Made by a program: the position numbers and the translations under genes. A DNA stretch of 64,000 nt, taken from G965222335 sp965222335. GTDB taxonomy: Bacteria; Pseudomonadota; Gammaproteobacteria; Pseudomonadales; Halieaceae. The stretch is taken from positions 2,170,001-2,234,000 of the forward strand of contig OZ244944.1 of assembly GCA_965222335.1 (NCBI GenBank), written 5' to 3'. Positions 35,419 through 42,607 of the stretch are shown here, piece by piece; position 1 is the first letter of the stretch, and the number at the start of each line of letters is the position of its first letter. The notes under the pieces are model-generated. The model ran no database searches and was not told where the DNA came from. It was given only the letters and a program-made list of their open reading frames with translations.

Positions 35419-36512
35419 TTACGGCTCGCCTCCCTCTCCAGGGGAATGAGAATGTTGATGGTCAGCCCGTGCGGCTCGGTATTGCTGAGGCGGAAAGACT
35501 GGTCATTGTGGTAGAGCTCTTTCAGGCGCTCGCGACAGTTGGCCAGGCCCACTCCGCCGCCCTTGGGCAGCCGCCCCTGCCGCAGGTCCAGTCCGGGGCC
35601 GTCATCGGCCACCGACAGCAGCAGGTCGCCGCCGAGGACACGGGCGCTGATTGCGATCGTGCCGCCGTTAATTGCATTGGCGATGGCGTACTTGATCGAG
35701 TTCTCCACCAGGGGCTGCAACAGCAGGCTGGGCATCAGGGCCGAGGCGGCCGCGTCCTCAACGTCAAAGTGTAGCTGCAGGCGGTCCTCGAAGCGCACTT
35801 TTTCGATATCCAGGTACAGGCGCAGGGCGTCCATCTCCTGGGCCACGGTCACTTTCTGCATCGGGTCGTTATCCAGCGAGTAGCGCAGGAAACGGCTGAG
35901 CCGGGTGACCATGGTGTTGGCCAGCTCGGTATTCTGGTCCAGGATCAGGGTCGAGATCGCGTTCAGGGTATTGAACAGGAAATGCGGGTTGAGCTGGTAG
36001 CGCAGCATCTTCAGCTGGGCCTCGTGGGCCATGTTCATCGCCTTGAGCCAGCGTTCCTTCTCTTCCTGTGACTGCAGGTAGTACTTGATCCCAAAGTAGA
36101 GTGCGCTCCAGACCAGCATCACCCAGAAGGCGGAAATCGCGCCGTCGAAGTAGGAGTACCACTCCATGCCGTGCATTTCGTAGGCCTTGCGTTCGCCGGG
36201 AAAGGCCCGATAGAAAATCGCTGCCCGGCAGGCCATCCAGGCGAGGCCCGCGGCGTAGGAGGCGAGGAAAATAGCCAGCACCCGGGGCAGAATGGCCATA
36301 TCCCACATGGCCCGGTAAAGGGCGCGCAGCACCAGGGTCAGGCACATGCCGATCAGGCTGATCAGGGGCAGGTACCAGTGGTAGTTTTCGCTGGGCAGCC
36401 GGCCCCAGAACAGCACACCGAGATAGAAGGTGAAGGCCCAGCCGCTCCAGCCGGCGGCCTGCAGGGTCCAGAACAGGTACTGTTTGTTACTTGTGAGCTG
36501 CTGTATTTGCAT
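35415..36512 (-). CDS. LytS/YehU-like sensor histidine kinase
   Basis: A 365-residue membrane histidine kinase. Four hydrophobic segments (about 12-35, 47-65, 73-100, 125-145) form the sensor, with only short loops outside, so the stimulus may be in or near the membrane. The His_kinase domain has the acceptor His177 in LNPHFLFNTLNA. An HATPase_c domain follows with QPLVENSIKYAI (N box), DDGPGLD and GVGLANCRERL. Phosphate would pass to the LytTR regulator encoded next, with which it overlaps by 4 nt. The gene starts at ATG 36512, 124 nt from the divergent DUF1653 gene. Confidence 0.93.
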   Translation of the reverse strand: MQIQQLTSNKQYLFWTLQAAGWSGWAFTFYLGVLFWGRLPSENYHWYLPLISLIGMCLTLVLRALYRAMWDMAILPRVLAIFLASYAAGLAWMACRAAIFYRAFPGERKAYEMHGMEWYSYFDGAISAFWVMLVWSALYFGIKYYLQSQEEKERWLKAMNMAHEAQLKMLRYQLNPHFLFNTLNAISTLILDQNTELANTMVTRLSRFLRYSLDNDPMQKVTVAQEMDALRLYLDIEKVRFEDRLQLHFDVEDAAASALMPSLLLQPLVENSIKYAIANAINGGTIAISARVLGGDLLLSVADDGPGLDLRQGRLPKGGGVGLANCRERLKELYHNDQSFRLSNTEPHGLTINILIPLEREASRK

Positions 36513-36636
36513 GGGAGCATTATAGGGGCAAAAAGTCCGCTTTCGCCGCCGTTGGTCGCAGGTACCCGGCGATTCGACGCAGGATACCGGCAGATTTCAG
36601 GCTCTTCAGGTCTGTTTAAGGAATTCAGGAGGTCCC

Positions 36637-36852
36637 GTGCAGCCACAACCCGGACGTTACCGTCACTACAAGGGCAATGAATACCTGGTCGAGGGAATCG
36701 CCCGCCACTCGGAGACCGACGAGCTGCTGGTGGTGTATCGCCCCTGTTACGGTGAGCGGGACCTGTGGGTGCGCCCCCTGGCGATGTTCACCGAGGACGT
36801 GGAAGTGGATGGCCAGTGGCAGCCGCGTTTTGCCTGGGTGGCTGCCGTCTGA
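36637..36852 (+). CDS. DUF1653 small protein
   Basis: A 71-residue cytoplasmic protein of the DUF1653 family, whose function is unknown. The core GRYRHYKGNEYLVEG, VYRPCYGERDLWVRP and MFTEDVEVDG is highly typical. The start is GTG 36637, fixed by a perfect AGGAGGT at 36627-36633. It stands alone between the divergent kinase gene and a convergent GNAT gene, whose stop lies 14 nt away. Confidence 0.9.
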   Translation: MQPQPGRYRHYKGNEYLVEGIARHSETDELLVVYRPCYGERDLWVRPLAMFTEDVEVDGQWQPRFAWVAAV

Positions 36853-36866
36853 GCCGCGCAGCCGCG

Positions 36867-37355
36867 TTATTCCCCGGTGGCGGCAAAATCCTCAAGGGCG
36901 CGGCCGCTGAGGCGATAGCCCACCCACTCACTCTGCGGCCGCGCGCCAAAGGATTCGTAGAACTCGATAGCCGGGGTGTTCCAGTCCAGGACGTTCCACT
37001 CGAAGCGGGCGCAGTCGGCGTCCACCGCGATCCCGGCGAGATGTTTGAGCAAGCGCTTACCTATGCCGGATCCTCTGTAATCCGGGGACACAAAGAGGTC
37101 CTCGAGGAACAATCCGTATTTGCCGGTCCAGGTGGAATAATTGAAAAAGTACAGGGCAAAGCCCGCCGGGACGCCGTCCAGCTCGGCGATCATGCAGTAG
37201 GCCCGGGCGTCGCTCCCGAACAGTGCCCGCGCAAAATCGGCTTCCGTGGCCTGCACCTCGTCCAGGGCCCGCTCATAGGTGGCGAGTTCGCGCACGAAGT
37301 GCAGGATCAGGCCGGTGTCTGCGCTGGTGGCCGGGCGGATAGAGATTTTTGGCAT
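36867..37355 (-). CDS. GNAT-family N-acetyltransferase
   Basis: A 162-residue GCN5-type acetyltransferase. The acetyl-CoA motif A is LEDLFVSPDYRGSGIGKRLLKHLA, with the RxxGxG pyrophosphate loop, and motif B is FEWNVLDWNTPAIEFYESFGA. It resembles diamine (spermidine/spermine) N-acetyltransferases, whose members share YFFNYSTW...LEDLFV, so a polyamine or amino-acid-like substrate is plausible but unproven. ATG 37355 (MPKISIRPA) gives the normal length. The GDT1-like gene lies 14 nt upstream on the same strand. Confidence 0.87.
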   Translation of the reverse strand: MPKISIRPATSADTGLILHFVRELATYERALDEVQATEADFARALFGSDARAYCMIAELDGVPAGFALYFFNYSTWTGKYGLFLEDLFVSPDYRGSGIGKRLLKHLAGIAVDADCARFEWNVLDWNTPAIEFYESFGARPQSEWVGYRLSGRALEDFAATGE

Positions 37356-37369
37356 GGGCTTGCTCCCGC

Positions 37370-37642
37370 TCAGGCCTGGTACAGGGTCCAGGCGCCTATA
37401 AGAATAAATCCGCAGCCGGCGATATAGGCCAGCATCTTCTCGCTGATATAGGCCGAGAGCATGCTGCCCGCGAGCACCCCGATCGCGGAGGCCACGATCA
37501 GCGCCGCGGAGGCCGCCAGGAACACGGTCCACTTGCTCACTTCCTTGTCGGCGGCGAACAGCATCGTCGCCAGCTGGGTCTTGTCCCCCAGTTCGGCGAT
37601 AAACACGGCGGCGAAAATGGTGAGGAAGATTTTCCAGTCCAT
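37370..37642 (-). CDS. Half-size UPF0016/GDT1 (TMEM165) membrane transporter
   Basis: A 90-residue membrane protein with three hydrophobic helices. The signature ELGDKTQ (residues 17-23), which binds the cation in the UPF0016 family, is followed by LATMLFA. Full-size GDT1 and MneA proteins carry two such motifs; this is a single-motif member that would act as a dimer. Family members export manganese or move calcium in exchange for protons. No riboswitch was seen upstream. It sits between a GNAT gene and a channel gene, both on the same strand. Confidence 0.88.
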   Translation of the reverse strand: MDWKIFLTIFAAVFIAELGDKTQLATMLFAADKEVSKWTVFLAASAALIVASAIGVLAGSMLSAYISEKMLAYIAGCGFILIGAWTLYQA

Positions 37643-37663
37643 GGCGTGGTTCCGGCTGGTGGG

Positions 37664-38095
37664 TTACGGCCGGCGATCCTCCCAGTGTTTCTGCATCTCC
37701 AGAAACAGGAAGGACGCGGTCCAGGTAATCAGCACCAGGCCCGTCAGGGACTCGATGCCGGTGAGGTAGCGCAGGGAGCCGACCGGCGTGATATCACCGA
37801 AGCCCAGGGTGGTAAACACGGTAAACGAATAATACACGCAGTCCATCAGCGTATTCGCGGTGTCGCCCTGCAGTGCGCCCCAGGCGGTGTAGTGGGTGGC
37901 CACATAGTAGGCCAGGGCGAAAACCCAGATTTCCAGGGCGTGTCCGACCAGGGCGCCGCCCACCCCGAGCACGATACGCAGGCGCGGGCGGATAGGCAGT
38001 CGCGGCAGCAGCCGTGACAGCTGGCGCAGGCATTCGTAGTGGATCAGCACCACGCAGACCACGACCAGCGAATTGAGTAACACCACGTCGAACAT
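37664..38095 (-). CDS. Two-TM potassium channel family protein
   Basis: A 143-residue membrane protein with an N-terminal helix, a second long hydrophobic stretch, a pore loop and a final helix. The pore reads FTTLGFGDITP, where TLGFGD matches a potassium selectivity filter (TxGFGD). There is no RCK/TrkA-N regulatory domain and no voltage sensor, so it would form a simple tetrameric pore, or act as a subunit. It lies 21 nt upstream of the GDT1-like gene. Confidence 0.82.
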   Translation of the reverse strand: MFDVVLLNSLVVVCVVLIHYECLRQLSRLLPRLPIRPRLRIVLGVGGALVGHALEIWVFALAYYVATHYTAWGALQGDTANTLMDCVYYSFTVFTTLGFGDITPVGSLRYLTGIESLTGLVLITWTASFLFLEMQKHWEDRRP

Positions 38096-38155
38096 GCAGA
38101 CTTCCCAGCGACAACGGCTGCACTTTACCGGGATTATCGATAAATGCCAGAACCC

Positions 38156-39817
38156 TCAGGCGGCCTCGGCCAGCAGGGCCTGCAGCGCGTCCTGTGGCAG
38201 CAGGAACCAGCGCAGGTGCTCTGCGCTGGCGGGCAGCTCGAGGGCAGCCGCCTGCCCGGGGTCCCGAACCCTGAGCAATTCGCCGCGCGCCTCTGCCAGC
38301 TGCCCGGTGAGCGGCAGCGCCGCGGGTGTGCCTGTCGCCCTGGCGACATCCGTGAAGCGCCAGTCATCCAGGCTGGTCGCGGCTGGCTCTGCCCCCGCCC
38401 ACTGCCAGATACCGCGGCGGGGGTTGTAGTGGTAGAACGGCAACAGCCGCCAGCCGTGCTCGGCGACAAGCTGCAGGGCCTCCAGCAGGTAGGAGAATTC
38501 CTCCTCGTCGATAAAGTAGTTGAAGCTCAGGCGCACCCAGCCGGGGCGCAGGATGCCCAGGCCCTGCTGCAGGGCGCGATCCAGGGCCGCGCTGTGCTTG
38601 TCGTCCAGCCCCAGCAGGGCGTGGCCGTAGGGCCCGGCACAGGAGCAGCCGCCCCGGGCCTGGATCCCGAACAGGTCATTTAGCAGGGCGACGACAAAGC
38701 CGTGGTGCAGGTCGTGCTCACCGTGGTGGAAGCGCAGGGAAAGGATCGCCAGGCGCTCCGCGTCGCAGCCGCCGAGGACAGTCAGCTTCGGGTGCGCGTC
38801 CAGCGCCGCCAGCGCGCGCCGCACATAGCCCTGCTCCAGGGTTTCGATAGTATCGTCGCCGACTTCCCGGCGCAGCTTGAATACCAGGCCGGCGCGAATC
38901 GACTCCACCACCGCCGGCGTGCCACCTTCCTCGCGGCGCTCCAGGTCATCCAGGTAGCGGTGCCCCCCGGGGGAGACCCAGGATACGGTGCCGCCGCCGC
39001 TGATCGCGGGTACCGGGGAGCGCTGCAGGTGCTCCTTGACCACCAGCAGCCCCGGCGTGCCCGGGCCGCCGATAAACTTGTGGGGCGAGATGAATACGGC
39101 ATCCAGGGGCGTTGCGCCCTGCATGTCGATGGCGACGTAGGGCGCGGCGGCGGCGTAGTCCCAGCAGGCGAGGGCGCCGTGGGCGTGCAGCAGGGCGCTG
39201 ATCCCCTGCACATCGCTGCGGATGCCGGTCACGTTGGAGGCTGCGGAGAAACTGCCGATTTTCAGCGGCCGCTCACGATAGCGTAGCAGGGTGTCGGTGA
39301 GGGCGGCCTGGTCGATCATGCCTGAGCTATCCAGCGGCACCGGTACCACCTCGGCGAGGCTCTCGCGCCAGGGCAGTTCATTGGAATGGTGCTCGTAGGG
39401 TCCGATGAACACGACCGGGCGGGTCGCCGCGTCCTCGGCCGCCAGCTGCGCGGCCCGGCGTGCCGGGTCCGTGGGCAGGCGCAAGCCCAGCAGGTCGACC
39501 AGGCGATTCACCGCGGCGGTGGCGCCGCTGCCACAGAAGATCACCCGGTCATCGTCGCCGGCGTTCACCCCGCGCCGGATTTCCTCCCGGGCCTGCTCGC
39601 GCAGGCGGGTAGTGGCGGCGCCGGTGTGGCTGGTCTCGCTGTGGGTATTGGCGTACAGCGGCAGCACCTGGTCACGAATATAGTCCTCGATAAAGCCCAG
39701 GGCCCGCCCGGAGGCGGTGTAGTCCGCGTACACCAGCGGCTTGTCGCCAAAGGGGGTGGCGATGGGCTGGCGGGCACCGATTACGGACTCGCGGATTTTG
39801 CTGACCAGGGGGTTCAT
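38156..39817 (-). CDS. Class V aminotransferase/cysteine desulfurase-like PLP enzyme with C-terminal extension
   Basis: A 553-residue PLP enzyme. The fold-type I core shows VYADYTASG at the N-terminus, IFCGSGATAAVNRL, CWDYAAAAPY for the PLP aspartate and SPHKFIGGPGTPG with the Schiff-base lysine. RGGCSCAGPYGH near residue 390 offers a Cys where desulfurases carry their persulfide Cys. About 130 residues beyond the usual length form a Trp-rich tail of unknown role. ATG 39817 is chosen because GGAAG precedes it. A divergent Lrp-type gene suggests regulation by an amino acid, perhaps the substrate. Confidence 0.83.
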   Translation of the reverse strand: MNPLVSKIRESVIGARQPIATPFGDKPLVYADYTASGRALGFIEDYIRDQVLPLYANTHSETSHTGAATTRLREQAREEIRRGVNAGDDDRVIFCGSGATAAVNRLVDLLGLRLPTDPARRAAQLAAEDAATRPVVFIGPYEHHSNELPWRESLAEVVPVPLDSSGMIDQAALTDTLLRYRERPLKIGSFSAASNVTGIRSDVQGISALLHAHGALACWDYAAAAPYVAIDMQGATPLDAVFISPHKFIGGPGTPGLLVVKEHLQRSPVPAISGGGTVSWVSPGGHRYLDDLERREEGGTPAVVESIRAGLVFKLRREVGDDTIETLEQGYVRRALAALDAHPKLTVLGGCDAERLAILSLRFHHGEHDLHHGFVVALLNDLFGIQARGGCSCAGPYGHALLGLDDKHSAALDRALQQGLGILRPGWVRLSFNYFIDEEEFSYLLEALQLVAEHGWRLLPFYHYNPRRGIWQWAGAEPAATSLDDWRFTDVARATGTPAALPLTGQLAEARGELLRVRDPGQAAALELPASAEHLRWFLLPQDALQALLAEAA

Positions 39818-39969
39818 GGGCGGAGCTTCCTGTGACTGACGATACAGCGGGCAGTATGGACGAAGATCCGCGGCACATTGTTCCCATTTTTGCGTTATTT
39901 CTGATTTGTAGAGCACGTTCGTTTCTTATATAACGTCAACTAAGGGATATACGTACCTCGGGAGCAGCA

Positions 39970-40419
39970 ATGGACCGGACAGATAGAGCGCTCTTGCGCG
40001 CCATGCAGGGGGATGCCTCCCTGTCCATCGGTGCCCTGGCGGAGATCGTCGGCCTGTCCAAGTCCGCCTGCTGGCGCCGGGTGCAGCGCCTGGAAGAGGA
40101 GGGCGTGGTGCGCGGCCGGGTTACCCTGCTGGAGCCAGCCCGGGTGGGCCTGCCCCTGACCGTGTTCATCTCCATCCGCACCAACCAGCACAATGACCGC
40201 TGGGCGACGCAGTTCACCCGCGTCATGGCGGACATCCCCGGGGTGCTCGAGGTCTACCGCACCGGCGGCGAACTCGACTACCTGGTGAAAGCCGTGGTGC
40301 GCGACATGCCGGACTACGACCGCCTCTACCACCAGCTGATCAAGGCGGACCTGTTCGACGTCTCGGCGAGCTTTGTGATGGAGGAGATCAAGTTTACGAC
40401 GGAGCTGCCGCTGGATTAG
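39970..40419 (+). CDS. Lrp/AsnC-family transcriptional regulator
   Basis: A 149-residue regulator. The N-terminal winged HTH (about 1-60) contains LSIGALAEIVGLSKSACWRRVQRLEEEGVV. The RAM ligand domain follows with VFISIRT and DIPGVLEVYRTGGELDYLVKAVV. Such proteins form octamers that bind an amino acid. It is divergent from the class V aminotransferase, 152 nt apart, in a gap richer in A+T than its surroundings (TTATATAA near 39925), a likely shared control region. Control of that enzyme is the simplest reading. Confidence 0.93.
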   Translation: MDRTDRALLRAMQGDASLSIGALAEIVGLSKSACWRRVQRLEEEGVVRGRVTLLEPARVGLPLTVFISIRTNQHNDRWATQFTRVMADIPGVLEVYRTGGELDYLVKAVVRDMPDYDRLYHQLIKADLFDVSASFVMEEIKFTTELPLD

Positions 40420-40503
40420 GGGGCGGTGACCCCGGCCGGGTCGCAGCTGCATGCATTTGATGGAATGCCAGGCCCGACCTGCCTCTCTCCCGGTGAGATA
40501 ATG

Positions 40504-40519
40504 CTGGTTATATATACAG
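40504..40519. promoter_or_regulatory. Candidate LexA (SOS) box
   Basis: CTGGTTATATATACAG fits the gammaproteobacterial LexA box CTGT-N8-ACAG at seven of eight defined bases, with the usual alternating AT centre. It lies 18 nt before the ATG of the DUF222-HNH gene and would block its transcription. Confidence 0.5.
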
Positions 40520-40537
40520 ATAACGGGAGGCGCCAGC

Positions 40538-41761
40538 ATGAACGCGATAGTTTCCATCTCCACTGCTCGGAACCTGGAAGACCAGATCACCGAACTTGCT
40601 GCCCATATCAACGCCGCCACCTGGCGCCTGCTTGACCTGATTCGTGAATACGATCTCTGCCGCGGCTGGAACGGGGGCGGCACACGGTCCTGCGCTCACT
40701 GGCTCAACTGGAAGTGCGGTATTGCCCTCGGCGCGGCGCGGGAGAAAGTGCGGGTTGCCCACGCCCTGGCCGGGCTACCGCAGATCAGCGCCGCCTTCCG
40801 GGAGGGGCGCGTCAGTTACTCGAAGGTGCGCGCGATGACGCGTATCGCCACCGCTGAGAACGAGGACTATCTACTGATGATAGCCAGGCATGGTACGGCA
40901 TCCCACATGGAACAACTGGTGCGCGGTTATCGCCGCACTGGCCGCGCCGAGGCGCAGCAACAGCTGGGGCGCCGCGAGCTGACCTGGCATGTCGATGCGG
41001 ACGGATGCTATGTCATCCGCGGGCGCCTGACGCCGGAGCAGGGTGAACGCCTCCTGCAAGCGCTGGACCTGGCCGCGGAGGACGTGCCCGCGGATGAGGA
41101 TGCGACACCCGCCATGCGCCGCGTTGATGCCCTGGAAGAAATTACCGAAAGCTTCCTCGCCCGGGGTGCCGGTGACAGCACCGGCGGCGATCGCCACACC
41201 GTGCATCTGCATACTCGGCTCGAGGAGCTACAGGAGGCCGGCGACGTTTCCGCAGAAACGCCCCGCCGGAAATCCTGCGACTGTGGTGTGGTGCACTGGC
41301 TGGAAAATGCGCACGGCCAGGCCCTGGATATCGGCCGCCGCTCCCGCAATATCACCCCCGCCTTGCGCCGCGCCCTGGAGCACCGGGACGGCGGCTGCTG
41401 TTTCCCCGGCTGCACCTCCCACCGGCATGTGGACGCCCACCACGTCCTGCACTGGGCCGATGGCGGTCACACGCGGCTGGATAACCTGGTCCTGCTCTGC
41501 CGCTACCACCACCGCCTGCTGCACGAGGGTGGCTTCGGTGTGCGCCTGACCATGGCGGGGGAGAAACGCTTCACCTACCCGGACGGCAGCGCCGTGCCAA
41601 CTGGCCCGGATACGCGTTTCCGCGGAAACGTGTGTGCGCTGAAGTTTGCCAACCGTTCGCAGACTGAGATCGGCCCTGAGACGCTGCCGCCCCGATGGCT
41701 GGGGGAACGCATGGACCTGGGGATGGCGGTTGATGGGCTGTTGCGGCGGGAGAGTGGGTGA
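40538..41761 (+). CDS. DUF222 / HNH endonuclease domain protein (13E12-repeat-like)
   Basis: A 407-residue protein with an N-terminal DUF222 domain (about 10-220) and a C-terminal HNH nuclease domain. The HNH block begins with CCFPGCTSHRHVDAHHVLHW and continues ADGGHTRLDNLVLLCRYHHRLLHE, holding the zinc-type cysteines and the active-site His residues. Such proteins are abundant in actinobacteria (REP13E12 family) and often repeated; their role is unproven. GGGAGG lies before ATG 40538, just after a LexA-like box. The stop lies 7 nt from the tRNA-Phe repeat array, which points towards it. Codon use looks like that of the neighbours. Confidence 0.87.
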   Translation: MNAIVSISTARNLEDQITELAAHINAATWRLLDLIREYDLCRGWNGGGTRSCAHWLNWKCGIALGAAREKVRVAHALAGLPQISAAFREGRVSYSKVRAMTRIATAENEDYLLMIARHGTASHMEQLVRGYRRTGRAEAQQQLGRRELTWHVDADGCYVIRGRLTPEQGERLLQALDLAAEDVPADEDATPAMRRVDALEEITESFLARGAGDSTGGDRHTVHLHTRLEELQEAGDVSAETPRRKSCDCGVVHWLENAHGQALDIGRRSRNITPALRRALEHRDGGCCFPGCTSHRHVDAHHVLHWADGGHTRLDNLVLLCRYHHRLLHEGGFGVRLTMAGEKRFTYPDGSAVPTGPDTRFRGNVCALKFANRSQTEIGPETLPPRWLGERMDLGMAVDGLLRRESG

Positions 41762-41768
41762 GAATAGA

Positions 41769-41867
41769 TGGTGCCCGGAGACAGAATCGAACCGGCCGGC
41801 GTCCCGGTGCCGACACCCCGTGGCGGGGAAGTGGCTGTCGAGAAGGTGGGTTTGGTGCTGGAGTGGA
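41769..41867 (-). repeat. 99-bp tRNA-tail repeat, unit 3 (distal)
   Basis: Third and last copy, counted from the tRNA. It differs from the other two at one base (41803). In the tRNA direction it has about 75 nt of spacer and then the last 24 nt of tRNA-Phe, ending in ACCA at 41769-41772. The array stops here, 7 nt from the HNH stop codon. Confidence 0.95.
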
Positions 41868-41966
41868 TGGTGCCCGGAGACAGAATCGAACCGGCCGGCG
41901 TACCGGTGCCGACACCCCGTGGCGGGGAAGTGGCTGTCGAGAAGGTGGGTTTGGTGCTGGAGTGGA
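41868..41966 (-). repeat. 99-bp tRNA-tail repeat, unit 2
   Basis: Second copy, identical to unit 1. It carries a CCCCG-CCA-CGGGG hairpin in the spacer and an ACCGG/CCGGT pairing before the tail. The tail keeps the T-loop, the 3' strand of the T-stem, the 3' acceptor strand and CCA, but the 5' strand of the T-stem (GGCAG in the tRNA) is replaced. Confidence 0.95.
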
Positions 41967-42065
41967 TGGTGCCCGGAGACAGAATCGAACCGGCCGGCGT
42001 ACCGGTGCCGACACCCCGTGGCGGGGAAGTGGCTGTCGAGAAGGTGGGTTTGGTGCTGGAGTGGA
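41967..42065 (-). repeat. 99-bp tRNA-tail repeat, unit 1 (next to tRNA-Phe)
   Basis: First copy, directly joined to the CCA end of tRNA-Phe at 42066. The three units run head to tail at 41769, 41868 and 41967, each exactly 99 bp, and the real tRNA tail at 42066 continues the same period. The layout is like the tyrT/rtT repeats of E. coli, which also carry the tRNA 3' end. Confidence 0.95.
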
Positions 42066-42141
42066 TGGTGCCCGGAGACAGAATCGAACTGCCGACACGG
42101 GGATTTTCAATCCCCTGCTCTACCAACTGAGCTATCCGGGC
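42066..42141 (-). tRNA. tRNA-Phe (anticodon GAA)
   Basis: A complete 76-nt tRNA with encoded CCA. The acceptor pairs GCCCGGA with TCCGGGC, the D-arm is GCTC...GAGC, the anticodon arm GGGGA-TTGAAAA-TCCCC gives anticodon GAA, and the T-arm is GGCAG-TTCGATT-CTGTC. It sits behind a strong promoter at 42180-42208 and before the tandem repeats, with which it is probably co-transcribed. The position next to yggX-mutY recalls the Pseudomonas order. Confidence 0.98.
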
Positions 42142-42179
42142 GTTGGAACTGGGCTCGCCGCTGTGGGCGAAGGGGGCGT

Positions 42180-42208
42180 ATTAAACCCGGCAAGCCGGGC
42201 CGAGTCAA
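42180..42208 (-). promoter_or_regulatory. Promoter of tRNA-Phe and repeat array
   Basis: On the minus strand TTGACT (42203-42208) and TTTAAT (42180-42185) are 17 bases apart. The start would be near 42173, about 32 nt before the tRNA. The stretch after the -10 (ACGCCCCC) is a GC-rich discriminator, the mark of stringently controlled stable-RNA promoters. Confidence 0.75.
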
Positions 42209-42250
42209 GGGTCTGGGCGGGTGTCTGTGTGACTGTCCGGGCGACGGCGC

Positions 42251-42523
42251 TCAGGACTCCGGGGGTACGTAGCCTTCGGCCCGGTCGTAGTCCTCCCCGG
42301 CAAAGAATTTGTCCATTTCCTGCTGCAGGTACTTGCGCGCCTCCGGGTCAACCAGGCTCAGCTGTTTCTCGTTGATCAGCATGGTCTGGTGGGCCTGCCA
42401 GTCCTGCCAGGCCTGCCTGGAAACGTTTTCGTAGATTTCCTGGCCCTTGGGGCCGGGGTAGGGCGGCGCGTCCAGGCCTTCCATGTCTTGCTGGTACTTG
42501 CGACAGAAAACGGTGCGGGTCAT
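42251..42523 (-). CDS. yggX: Probable Fe(2+)-trafficking / oxidative damage protection protein
   Basis: YggX is a small protein that protects iron-sulfur clusters from oxidation and is linked to iron supply. The 90-residue sequence is textbook: MTRTVFCRKYQQDMEGLD with the conserved Cys7, PYPGPKGQEIYENVS, WQDWQAHQTMLINEKQL and ARKYLQQEMDKFF. It follows mutY on the same strand, as in E. coli and Pseudomonas, so it serves alongside an Fe-S repair enzyme. Its upstream region is a tandem 18-bp repeat, which also supplies its ribosome-binding sequence CAGGA. Confidence 0.97.
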   Translation of the reverse strand: MTRTVFCRKYQQDMEGLDAPPYPGPKGQEIYENVSRQAWQDWQAHQTMLINEKQLSLVDPEARKYLQQEMDKFFAGEDYDRAEGYVPPES

Positions 42524-42530
42524 GCGGCTA

Positions 42531-42594
42531 TCCTGAGTTGGTGGATTGTCCTGAGTTGGTGGATCGTCCTGAGTTGGTGGATCGTCCTGAGTTG
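42531..42594 (-). repeat. 18-bp tandem repeat, 3.5 copies, between mutY and yggX
   Basis: Copies start at 42531, 42549 and 42567, with a 10-base part at 42585. On the minus strand the unit is CGATCCACCAACTCAGGA; the copy nearest yggX has one change. Each unit holds CAGGA, and the last one stands as the ribosome-binding site of yggX, 8 nt from its ATG. The array fills most of the 84-nt gap. Confidence 0.93.
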
Positions 42595-42607
42595 AAGGGT
42601 GCCGTGA

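Noticed and set aside
41769..42065. Possible CRISPR array
   Set aside because: The 99-bp units are identical over their whole length, with no variable spacers, and no cas genes are near.
41758..42375. Open frames of about 205 codons on the plus strand across the tRNA-Phe repeats
   Set aside because: They arise from the 99-bp period, run antisense to the tRNA and have no ribosome-binding site or family similarity.
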